64,000 bases of DNA from Wurfbainia villosa (lineage: Eukaryota > Streptophyta > Magnoliopsida > Zingiberales > Zingiberaceae), in NCBI GenBank assembly GCA_025175895.1, contig CM045989.1, positions 23,491,928 to 23,555,927 of the forward strand. Reading direction: 5' to 3'. Shown piece by piece: positions 1-11,100 of this stretch. How positions within the stretch are numbered: position 1 is the stretch's first letter; every line of letters starts with the position of its first letter. The notes under the pieces are model-generated. The model did no database searches. It was not told the DNA's origin and saw only the letters and a program-made list of their open reading frames with translations. A program made the translations under genes and the position numbers.

Positions 1-53
1 TGTGGGATTTTTCAGAAATTTTTAGAAATTTTTTTGGATTTAAACGGAGGTCT

Positions 54-61
54 TATAAATA
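54..61 (+). promoter_or_regulatory. TATA-like box in gypsy LTR
   Basis: TATAAATA sits just upstream of a long C/T-rich stretch that resembles the start of the R region in large gypsy LTRs. It would place transcription start near 85-95. This is inference from sequence and position only. Confidence 0.35.
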
Positions 62-2544
62 TTTCATGGGGATAAAACAAACAGACTTTTGTAAAGCCTG
101 TTTAGATCATCTGCTAATGGGGTATTAAATTGCTCAATTAACCCGATTCCTTCATTTCCCGTCGGTTCCTTATCGCGACACTGATTTCTCTACGGCCATT
201 TCTCTCAATCGCACACGACCCTTCTCTTCTTTCCGATCCAGTCGATTTCTCTTCTTCTTCCACCGTTCTTCGTCGCCGCACCACAACACGCCGCTGCCCT
301 TGCGCGTCGCCTCAACGACCAACGACCACGACTTTGGACGCTCGTCGCTGGCCTCTCTTCTTCCCGATTTACGCGCCGCCGCCCTTCGGCGTCGGCCGCG
401 ACCACCGCACACTCGCCGCGACGCCGACCGCCTCTTCTCCGCTCGTCGCCGCCTAGGGCCTCGTTCGCCATGAGTTTGATGTCATGGCCAGTATAGCCTT
501 CCTCCGGCCCTCTTTTTCGGCGGCAAGTCGCCAAATCGTCTCCTCCCTTCACCGTCGCGGTTGGGTTCTTTCCTCCGCCACCAAAGCCGACGCCCACTCC
601 GCGCCGCTGGATTGTTGGTGAGTAGCTTTATTAGGTTGCTTGTCTTCTTCCTCAAGCAAGTGGTGGAGGTTTTGCACTTGTATCGCCTCCTTATCGTGCT
701 CTGCCTCTCCGATTCGTCGTCGGTCGATACGCCGCCATTCTGATATCGTTGTCAATTTTCACTTGAGTGCTAGTAAACCTTGATTGTTCACTATAGCCGT
801 GGATTGTTAATGCTAGGTGTGTTGATCAGATTTTTATTTGGTATCAAGGAGTTATGGCGAGATGTGATCCATTCCTACGCGTGTGGGTTGCAGCCAATTG
901 GTAGATTCGGATGGGATATACTAAGCAAATGAAGAAGCTGGCAAGAGTAGATAAGTTCGTAAGTGCAGATCTAAATGTATATAAACACATATCGTTTGAT
1001 TGGTATATTCACAGCTAATATTATGGATTGATACGTTGATGTATTGTAGATGAGTTGAATGTTGTAGGTTGGCGCTATGTTGTAATTAGGGATTTGATTT
1101 TTGGTGAGCAGACAATTGGGGGAAAACGCATGTCGGTGAAGATCAGGCGTAAGATCTGTTTACCCTTATTGTTTTCAATGGAAATTGCTATAAAGTGGGT
1201 AGTGAGTAACGATCCGAGTTTATCCGAGGTTGTGTTGATGAAATTGGAGTAAGTATGTTGAGGTTGGAAACTTTATCAATATATAAAAATAGATATATGT
1301 TGATCATTTCGTTTACATGTTGTGGTTGTGATGGTAGGTGGCTATTGTGGTGAATCTATTTGGTGGTTATAGATTGCTACTTGATAATGGATCGTGATGC
1401 TTTGAAGCGAAGCTAAGCTAGGTAAGTTGTGATTTAAAAGCTAATGGAAGAAGCTATTGATTAGTTGATCGAGATCTGAAGTTGATGTAAGATTTGATTC
1501 GATAAATGGATATGTGATGGTACTTAAGCGTATCCTATTGTCACGGGACTTTGATTGTGATAGATCGTGGGCGTGAAGATGGATAGCCGCGGATTACATA
1601 TCTAGGTAATTTCCTCTTGGTCGGGTAGATGTAATGATTTCAGTTTAGACTATAGATATGAGCATGTTAGGTGTTCATATTACCTTGATCATGCTCTGTT
1701 TATCGTATGCTTGAACTTTTCGTTGATATATATGTGTGCTCGATTATTGATAACACATATTCCTAGCATGATCTAGAGTTCTGAGATGTGATGTAAGTAG
1801 GTCTAGCTGTTTAGTAGGGTGTAGATGTTAGAGTACGGAGGATGACCTAAATTATAAATTTGGTAAAGGTCCTCTGTGGATAAGTATGACCCTAAATGTA
1901 GGACTTATTCCATACATATGTTGCACATTTATTCACCAACCACGGGTTGTGTAAATGGTCATGTGAGTCGTGGGCGATTGTGTCGCTCTGGAGATGGTCC
2001 TAGCTTGTCATGATCGGATGAGTATGACTCTCTACGAGGTAGAGAGTGTCTTGATCAATTAGGTGTGACTCTTTGTTGAGCAGAGAGTCTAGGGTAGATG
2101 TTACGTATGTGAGGCAGTACCCTCATGTCATTGCATATCTTGGCGACATCGTCTCCCCTTGGGGTTGAGAGAGTCGTCGGTCATCAGCCTCCTCGAGTTA
2201 CTTCGAGGAGAATGGCGGTGTGAGAGCATAGCATTTGTTGTGCCGCTCTACCATTATTGCTGATGGTTGTTGGAGTTGCGTGCGATTGTCTGGAGTGCGT
2301 GGCACTCGACAGCTCATTAGCGTGTCGGTCGGGTGGCGTGCGAGGACCCGTTTGTAGCGAGCTACTTTACGCTCATATGCTACTTGATCATACTACCCAA
2401 CTCGGTCGTCGAGAGTGGTGGCGGTGAGTCGGGATAGTTGTCATGTCGTGCCACCTAGGCCACCTTGGGAGTCGTGGTAGCGAGTAGGGGTGGAGCATGA
2501 CCATGCATGTTGCATTAATAAGTATCATCTGATGTTTTGCATAT

Positions 2545-2590
2545 GATTATATATATATACATACCCTTGTATATATATATATATATATAT
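2545..2590. repeat. TA-rich microsatellite
   Basis: Two short (TA)n/(AT)n runs are separated by about ten bases inside the LTR. Confidence 0.8.
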
Positions 2591-3467
2591 GGATGATGGT
2601 GATTAGTATACATACGAATCTGATACATATGTATACTCACTTTGATGATCGTTTGTATGTACTATGCTTGTTGCATTTGTTTATGCGTATTCATATACAT
2701 GCTTGTATTGCATATTCTGTATAGTAGTAGGTTGATATTTGTATACCCATCGGATATTCACAAAGATGATACCCTTGACTCGAGTTAGGATATTGTGTTA
2801 ATACTATAATCTTTGTTATACCCTATGATGTGATTATATGCCTGAGGTTGGATCGGGATAGAGTAGTAGCCAGTATGTCAAAGATCGTTGATGTTGATTT
2901 ATTTAGTATATTGCATGCATATCTATAGTTATCTTGATGTATACTTGTTATGCAGTAGATTAAATCGTTAAATGACATGTAATATCGATACGTATATATT
3001 TACATGTTTTCTCCGACACTGAGTTTTACTCACCACCTCGACCACAGGTTTTTCGCGCCTGTGCAATGTGAAGCGACCGTGTGACTTGCGACTTGAGGCT
3101 ACGACCGATCCATCCCATCTCTGTTTTTCGAGTCTCCCGAGGAGTTCGTTTTTGGTTATGTATGGACTTGTTTATGTGTTATGGATTTTGGTCCTATGTC
3201 ATGGACCCTTGTTTTGTTATGGACTTTGTCGTGATGTCGTCGTTTTATTTACGGTTTTATTACTGTGGACTTGTCAGGTGGTGTACACCTGCATATTTTG
3301 TTATCTATGTTGTGGGTATGAGGGTTTTCATTTTCGCTGCTATTAGTATGTTATATTATGTTGTTGTTGTGGGCCTACGGGCCTTGTATTAACCCGAAAT
3401 GTTGCCACGTACAGGGGAGATGCCGTCCGTTTGATTTTCGGCTCGGCATGCTCTCGGGGCGTGACAG

Positions 3468-3795
3468 CTGGGAATTAAAATCTCAGGACCACTGTGTTCC
3501 TGGGACTTTAATTCCCAGCACCACCTTATTTCTCGGCCAGTTCGAAATTGTACATGGTGTTGGAACTTTAATTTCCAGCACCAGTGTGTTCCTGGGATTT
3601 TAATTCCCAGCACCATCATATTTCTCGGTCAGTTCAAAATTGTACGTGGTGCTGGGAACTCAAATCCCAGAACCACTGTGTTCCTGGGAAAATAATTCCC
3701 AGGACCACTTTTTTGGATCTGAACCAGTTTGAATTTGGACGTGTTGCTGGAAAATTAAATCCCAGGACCACTGTGTTCCTGGGATTTCATTGCCA
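3468..3795. repeat. array of short palindromes (TGCTGGGAATT/AATTCCCAGCA type)
   Basis: At least five copies of a back-to-back motif occur, in which a GGTGCTGGGAA-like half is followed by its inverted half and AGCACCAC or AGGACCAC. Copies differ by a few bases. Related arrays lie at 20061-20480 and 22320-22495. The motif is seen directly. Its role as subterminal transposon repeats is inference. Confidence 0.8.
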
Positions 3796-4363
3796 GAACC
3801 ATCAAAGTATTCAATAATATATTATATAACATTTATTAAAGCTCAAATACAAACAATAAACAAATTTACAGTCATTGTTGATCTATGGAAAGCAGTACCA
3901 TTTACAAATTAGCAAAATTCATGAATTACAACAATGCATTGTCATACTGCCACCTGAACTTTTCTAAAATTACATCAGGAAGAACTCATCCCTTAAAATT
4001 AAGATTGAGACATACTCGCTTGTTTGAAGTCCATCTTCTCATAAAGCGAGACATCATATATTACATCACAAAAAGGCACAATCATTCTTTGTAAAAATGC
4101 AAAGAAAAATTTTATATTTCAATTCAAAAGTATAATTTTCACGCTCAAGATTTTTCTTTTAGTACTCTACTTGTTAGGACAATCAGTAATAAAACCCGAT
4201 TGTCGATGGGTAATAAGCTTGTAAACATAGATGAATTCTATAAGCTCCTTAGGTGAATATCCTTTAAATTGGGATACCTATTATTACACGATGACTAAGT
4301 TAAGATAACTATTCATTTACAGATAACTAAGTTAAATTGATGGAATATCCATATTTAAAAAAT

Positions 4364-6975
4364 TTAACTACTCACCACTGCTTCAAAATCAACTTTTGAT
4401 CTTCCTCCATATGAAATGGAGTTGTAATGATTGAAAGTCATTGCTTTTGATACGGGTGAAAGTGAGTTTAGTCGATGATTTAGAGGTATAAAAATATATC
4501 TAACCTCTCCATCATTCATGTCCGTGTTTATGATTTGTGTTGTAGCAGTCTTCCACGACAATCTTAATGCTGACTGTAATTGTGTGTAGAGGAAAATATT
4601 TAAACAGTTAGTATAACATCTCATGTCGTGAAAATACAAGATAATTTAACTTCCTTACAATGAACACGGATGAGCAATACATGTACTTGTTATATGACCT
4701 ACATGAAGAGGAGGCTCCCTAAAAGAATTGAGCAAAATGTATCGATAACCTCCCAATCAAAACAGATCCATTAACTCCAGAGTATAAAGAATTCAGAGTT
4801 AATGAAAAGGAGCTTCCTCCCAAACATAACTCAGAATCGCCTACAAAAAAATTTAATGGTAAATAAATATTTGCACTTTATAATATTGTAATAAAATTTT
4901 TGAATGTAATGGTGGATGTAACTACCATACTTTATTTTTTCTAAACTTTTTAGCAAGTAGGTCACATCAGCATCTTGTTTTTGGTTCTTTGCCGTCTTAC
5001 ATTTTTTCTTGACATACTATAATACAAAAATTATATTAGTTATTTAAATAAAATAACACAAACTAATTTTGGAAAGTATTCTGACTAACCGTAATGGCTT
5101 CCATTCTCATTTGATTGAGTTTATCAATTATTGCTTCATCCCTCTCAAGATCTTTTTCATCTTCTTCCACAATACAGATAGTATCCCTCGCTTGCAATTC
5201 ATCCATACCAATTTTTTGTTTGCCTTTCTTCGCAAATACTTCTACTTCATTTATAGCTTTATCAGGTTGCCCTTCTAATAACTCAACATCAGAAATTTCC
5301 GTCTTTTTTCTTTTGCTTTGAGGTACCAATTTTGCCCACAGTGTACTATCAACGGGAGTATCCCTGTAATCATAGTGGGTTCTATCTCGCCGTCTTGTTC
5401 TACTGGCAATTGGTTCCGGTTGAGGTTGAGGGTCAACTTCGGGCTTATTTGATTCAGCCTCCATACCTTCTCTTCCTATAATTTCCATTAGTTCTTTTAC
5501 CCTTTTGGTTAGTGTCATGTTTTCCATTCTTAACTCTTTGAGTTGTCTCTGATAAACTAAACACTTATGGCATTCACTAGTAGGGTATTTTTCTTGTATA
5601 GTTTGTGATGATGATGTCTCTATTGGATGAGGAGTATTTTCAATATAATAGTCAACCTTATCAAGCAATATATTTTCACTACTTACAATTACTAGATCAA
5701 TGATGACCTATCAAAAAATCAACAATTATTTAGATTATTGAAAATGAAAAAAGCTAAGTTGTGGTCTTATTTACATTCAGTGAGACTTGCTCGATAAATT
5801 CCTCACCTTGCTAATATGTGAAGGAGTTGCCCTCCACTTATTTATTCGTGGTCCTTCAAGATTGTATGGTCTCGGATTGGGACATGTTCCGTAAAACCAA
5901 GTCCGCTTATATTTAAAGTGTTACATACTTATGTAAATATAAAAGAAAAATAATTTAGTAAGAAAGAACTTACACTAAAAGGTAAATCCCTTTAGGTAAG
6001 AATTCTCTTCACAAGAATCAGATTAGTAGATGAACATAGATCTCCAATAGAGGCAATCATGAGCCATAAATTGATGGATGGCTTCGACCCAATTGAAACT
6101 ACCTATGTTGTCAAAATCATCTACAATATCTATAAGACCTATGGGGACCTTATATGTAGTAGTACAAAACAACACACAAGCAAATATATACAAAACATAG
6201 AACTTACAAAATACCAAAACATCTTCATCTACTTCTACTCTAGTAAAAAAGGTTTTAAGCAAAAACTCTAACCTCGATCTAGTTGGTTCTTTTTTGGAGA
6301 ATTGAGAATTGAAAAGAGCACCTGATGCATTAGTTGAATTCATAGGAACATAAGCCCCTCTATCTGCAATACCGAGCAAAAAGGACACATCTCTTCTGGT
6401 GAAAGCAAGCATGTTTGAAAACTTAAAGCTTTGACTTGTCGAATCCCAACTTTGAAATATATTGACCAATATGCCACGGATTTGTGGAATGTCTTGTATA
6501 TTCAAAAAAACAACAAATGAGGTTTGTTTAATGATCTCTCTGTGTCTTTCATGTAAACAAACAGACGGGCGTTGCTTTCCTTTGGCACATAGACCTCCAA
6601 AAAATTCAATAAAGTGATCTAAAATGCTGGTCCATTGGAGTTTCTTCGCACACTCATTATTTCCCTAACAATTTGAAAATATAAAATTTTAAAAACCTGA
6701 TTTATTCCTTCATTCATTTTGTAACTGTAAAAAACAAATTAGAGAATCCGCAATGCTTTACAATAATCCTGTCAAAAAACTTTAGGACTTTATTTATCTA
6801 ATTCAGATACAGATTAAAAAGATCGTCCATTTGTATTTGAATATTTGAAATCATTCCAAAACCATAACTGAAAAATCATTTTAAACATATGACATACTTC
6901 ATATTCGACTAAAGCAAGGAATACGACACATACCTTGGCCGGTGAAGGAGAGGTTGAACCAGATGCTTGACTCAT
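4364..6975 (-). pseudogene. broken Ulp1 (C48) protease / plant-mobile-domain gene of a MULE
   Basis: Read on the minus strand from an ATG at 6973-6975, several blocks can be recognised. First is a serine-rich start (MSQASGSTSPSP). A block at about 6665-6023 resembles the plant mobile domain/DUF1985 region, with FTRRDVSFLLGI and later a PIGLIDIVDDFDNIGSFNW stretch. A block at about 5915-5807 reads TWFYGTCPNPRPYNLEGP. A charged linker with a KELRMENMTLTKRVKEL coiled-coil-like segment lies at 5668-5063. Ulp1-like pieces follow near 4800-4715 (WEVIDTFCSIL) and 4639-4364 (VRYIFIPLN, SPVSK, HYNSISYGG). The usual catalytic His-Trp after PLN is missing, and the blocks sit in different frames with in-frame stops. 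Some breaks may be introns, but the peptidase part is clearly decayed. Assignment to the Ulp1/PMD class rests on motif resemblance only. Confidence 0.5.
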
Positions 6976-7269
6976 TCTGCAATAATGAATGGTAGACAAA
7001 AATCTTATGAGATGTACGTCTTTCAACGGAAACCCTACAACCGAGTAAGAAATGGATAAAACTCTAGTTAAATGAGAGGACGACACCATATTATCTCGAA
7101 GCGTCTCATCGAAATCCAAAAACTCGGAAGCTAACAGAATGACGCAGGAGGAAAACTGGAGTCTAAGAATTTCCAAATTTTTGTTCGCTCGAAGATTTCC
7201 CGGAAGCTGAAGATGCGAAAACGCTAATGTGGTGACTCGTTTGGACGGGACGTTTGGATGGCTCGGGAT

Positions 7270-7440
7270 TTGGAAATGTGGCTCGGATGCATGCGGAATC
7301 TCTGCATTAAAAACGTTGTTTGGCAGGAGAGGTATTTTGGGAATTACGCGCGCGATTTGATAATTCTGAAACTATAGTGTGTGTTTTGGGCAATTCCGAA
7401 CTTCAGTAACTGTATTTGGTAAATTGTCGTTATACTTATG
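7270..7440 (-). repeat. terminal-repeat-like end shared with the foldback element at 19467-23085
   Basis: About 170 bases align with 22905-23066 in the same orientation, including GGCTCGGATGCA, GTTTGGC-GGAG, GAATTA, GCACGATTTG-like and TTTGGTAAATTGTC blocks in the same order. This is the outer end of a long terminal inverted repeat. The partner at the left end of this element is not present. Confidence 0.55.
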
Positions 7441-7445
7441 ATAAT

Positions 7446-7979
7446 TTAACAGTCATTTAATACAATGTGAATCAGCTACTTAATTAGTTGGTATAATATA
7501 ACGCATTCTGCCATGTATAGCAACTATTTAATTAATTCCTATAATATTATAATAACTATCAATTGACTATTATAACTTTGTAACAATATTAGTATAATCA
7601 CTTTCATGATTCTTATTAAATTTAAAATAATTTTAATTAAATTGTTAAAAAAAATATTATTAAAATGTTCCATGTATAAAATTTTTAATTAGGTTAAATT
7701 ATTTTTTTAATCCATGTATAAATATTTTTAATTAAGTTATTAATTTTTTTATAAAGATATTGTGCAGCTATGGAATAATGTATAGCAGTTACTGGATAAG
7801 AAATATACTGGGAGGATGTTTTGATTGATTTATTTATTTTTGGAAAAGGCATTTTTTTTAGAGTGTGCCCGTTTCAATTTTTTCTTCATAAATCATAAAA
7901 ATTTATTAAAAAAAAAGTATTTTAATATTTAAAAAGGAAAAGGGATTCTTGAATATAAAGTTCCGAAAGCAACGCAGAC
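7446..7979. other. AT-rich intergenic DNA upstream of the VAMP gene
   Basis: No gene is seen. The stretch is strongly A/T-rich with many T and A runs. The promoter of the downstream gene is probably at its right end, but I cannot point to a convincing TATA box. Confidence 0.6.
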
Positions 7980-8168
7980 TTGTCGGGCATTTTTTTATTT
8001 GACCCCCTTCGACATTCCAGTGCTGTAACAGTCCAATTTCTATCGCTTTCATTCCGCTTGCTCTGTCCCTTTCTCTCTCGCCACCGTTTGCCGTTTAGAT
8101 CGGTCTTTGTTCCTCCGATCTCGTTTCAGCGAAGGCCCAGCGTCAAGGAGTCTTCGCGCGATCGGAAT

Positions 8169-11100
8169 ATGAGTCAGCAATCTCTCATCTACGGTTTTGT
8201 CTCGCGGGGGACGGTGATCCTGGCGGAGTACACGGAGTTCACCGGCAACTTCAACAGCATCGCATCCCAGTGCCTGCAGAAGCTCCCCGCCACCAACAAT
8301 AAGTTCACCTACAACTGCGACGGCCACACATTCAACTACCTCGTTGAGGATGGATACAGTGAGTCCCTCTTATCTGTACCGGATTGTTGACTTAGGAATT
8401 TTCTCTGATTCGGTCAAATCTCGATTACTTTTGATAAGTAGAAAGGGGGATTTTGATCGAGGTTAGTTGTTTGTAGTATTTGGTGCGATGAATCTAGGGC
8501 TTCTAAATGTCGGGGTTTCTGTCGTTGTCTTGCTTCGGTTGATCATAGTGTAGTCCGAAGATATTAAGTGGAAACTTGTTGCATCTTTTAGTTTTTTGCT
8601 TGTATTTAGTATATCTTTTTTTAAATGAAGAGTTTTTTTTGACCCGATGCTTCTGGTCAATATTGGTTTCCTTTGGAGTGAAAGATGCAATTTTAGTGAA
8701 ATTAGTGTTGGTGCGGAAGCTGATTCATTCAAAGATCTGATAACTTGACCGTCAGTTAGGACAGATCAGTATATTTGCTCTATTCATTGTAAAATATTGC
8801 AATTCTTTTTGAGACCAAGACAACAGAGAATTGAAAGATTCGGGAAAGGCCTCATCTATGTTATGCTTGCATAAATGAATTAGAAAATCTATGTGATATT
8901 TGATAATTGTGTTTCAGAAACCTTTCTTAATTTTGTTGATTATTTTAGTTTTAAGTTTGAATGTTCCTTTGTGAACTGTATCTTTATATTGACCTTGAAG
9001 AATCATGATATAAAATTATTTTTTATACTTGGTCATTTGCTCACGTTTGGAACTAATACCACAAGTTTCTGATTAAGGAATATTATCATATCAAAGTGGA
9101 AATTCCTTCTCTAAATTTAAGTTAGATAAGCCATTTTATTTAATGAAGATCTTATATCTTGCCTTTTCCTGTTCTTATGAACTTTTTGTGATGGCAATTG
9201 GATCTGAGAGGGGCTTTCTCATATTAAGCTTTGGTCTTGCCTCTTTTCTAGTAAATTCACAGTAAATGATAACTTACTTTTAGGGTCTATTTGTATTTTT
9301 CTAAAGACTATTTTCTAGATTTTGTAGTGTTTTGCTTTGCGGAAAATCATGGACAAGGGAAAAATATTTTCCTCATCAAAGGAAAATGTGGCCATTTTGC
9401 GTGAAACTTACTTTCGCTCAAAACAAGCAGAAGTGATTTTCCTCTATTATCAGTAACTCACACATTGGCAACAACCCTCTTCACTCCTCTTTCTCAAACA
9501 GTAACTCATAGTTGCCAGTCGAGACTAAGCCACCATTGCTCTTTGAACTGTCACTTGTCATCACCCATCAAGACCATTGCCTTAGACCGTCACTTGTTGC
9601 CGTCATCGCTTGTTGCATGTCGCCTGATGGAAGGATCTGTTGGTCGTGCTCCTATGGATGCACCAAATTTGTTGTGCCGCCCTGAATCTAATTGCTAATT
9701 TCCAAGACTGAGTCACAATTTACCACCAAGACTGTCGCTTGCCATCACTCATTGCTTTTTGGCTTGTCACTCAGTGGAAGGAGCTGTTGGTTGAGCTTTG
9801 GAAGGAACTTAAGGAAGGAGAGGAATGGAAAAATATGTTTATCGTAGCAAGCCAAAAAGCTTCACATGGAAAACATATTACACAGATTTAATACTTTATG
9901 TGAGACAAACGAAGCCTCAGTGGTTCATAATTTTTGGTGTGCACCTGTAATGTTGCAGGCTTGTGGAAAGTTACAATTGTATACTAAGTATTATTTTTGA
10001 TGTGATGTGTCTGCTAGACATCTTATTTTTAAAATTCTGTAATTCCTACTAATTAGTACTTACATTTCTCAATAACAACCAAGCTTAAAGTTTTACATGC
10101 TAATTTCAATCTGTCTTTCAAACTATGACAATCTAGTTTCTAGTTTTAGACGAGCTTCACCTCTTTGATCTCCTAACTTGGCCTATTTATCTACAAACAC
10201 ATCTTGGAGAGGTATAACATTACTCAATCTGATGCTTATATATAGTTACAATTTTATATCATATAGTTATAACATTACTCAATCTTACATATCTTAGTAA
10301 GGTTGTGTATAATAGACTCTTTCTTAGGACTCCGTATTGGTGGAAACTTTGTGCACCGGACTGCTCTTTATAGTTATATTTTATTTATGTAACTATTCTA
10401 ATATCTAAGCCTAGCTGCAATGCATATTTAGTTAAGTAATTCTTTGAAATTTAACATTATTTGATTTGGTTGGATTTAGTGACTTAAATTGGTCTCAGAA
10501 GGATTTAAGGTGATCAATATTCATGGAGTTATGATTTCATAGATTATGGCTGCTTTGGGGCTTGAATCAGGCTTAATTTACGATCCTAGTTTGGATTGAA
10601 TCATCTTTTAATTGAGCTGCACTTGATTGTAAACAAATTGATTTTTCATAATTTAATCTAGGTAAGATCAAGATTAGGGTATTTTTCTTCTTGTCTTCTT
10701 TCTTTAGATTCACATTAGATTGAGTGTGAGAGAGATTGAGCAACTAGGAGTAATGAGGAACAGCGATGGGTTTAACGAATTTAAGAATTATGAGAAAAGG
10801 ATTAAGGGATAGAAAAAGATGAGGAAGAGGAGGTAGAAAAATTGATGGTAGCACCCATCCTTTCAGGCTTTGCTTTTGGGCTTGAATTGGTCTTAATCTA
10901 GAATTCTAGTTTGGGTTGAATCATCTTTTAAATAAATTGGGTTTAACCATGAACAAATTAATTTTTATTATTTGATCCAAGTAAATTTAGGGGAAGAATA
11001 TTGTTGATCAGGGTAAAATGAGGATGAGGTACTGCTCTCCTTGTCTTCTTCACTCGTATCCATGTGAGGTTGAGCTAGCAACTAGAGGGAGAAGAATTCA

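Larger units (their letters stand above)
1..3467 (+). mobile_element. 3' part of a Ty3-gypsy-type LTR (Tekay/Del-like)
   Basis: The segment ends with CTCGGGGCGTGACA, the kind of terminus seen in Tekay/Del-type gypsy LTRs, and the sequence character changes sharply right after it. Upstream lie a TATA-like site, a C/T-rich leader-like stretch (130-760) and long non-coding sequence without a credible gene. Plant Tekay LTRs are several kilobases long and non-coding, which fits. The left end is outside the window, so it is not possible to say whether this is a solo LTR or the 3' LTR of a longer element, and no TSD can be checked. Short reading frames here are arginine-rich or hydrophobic low-complexity translations and are not called genes. 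Confidence 0.6.
3468..7445 (-). mobile_element. decayed MULE-like element with Ulp1/plant-mobile-domain gene
   Basis: The element's right end (7270-7440) matches, with changes, the outermost part of the long terminal inverted repeat of the foldback element at 22905-23066. Shared pieces include a CTCGGATGCA block, a TGTTTGGC-GGAG-GG block, and the terminal TGTTTGGTAAATTGTC-like end. Its left part (3468-3795) is an array of the same GGTGCTGGGAAT-type palindromes found in that foldback element. Between them is a broken minus-strand gene with Ulp1-peptidase and plant-mobile-domain-like parts, typical cargo of KAONASHI/Kiddo-type Mutator-like elements. The left terminal repeat is missing, apparently cut off where the gypsy LTR ends. 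Confidence 0.5.

Noticed and set aside
170..755. Several overlapping arginine-rich reading frames on both strands
   Set aside because: They are translations of a C/T-rich, codon-like low-complexity LTR leader. No start context, intron structure or protein family fits.
3068..3392. Hydrophobic reading frames resembling membrane proteins
   Set aside because: They lie at the T/G-rich 3' end of the gypsy LTR and overlap each other in two frames. Hydrophobicity follows from T-rich codons.
8463..8732. A minus-strand frame in VAMP intron 1
   Set aside because: It has no family resemblance or splice context, and its codon composition matches intron DNA.
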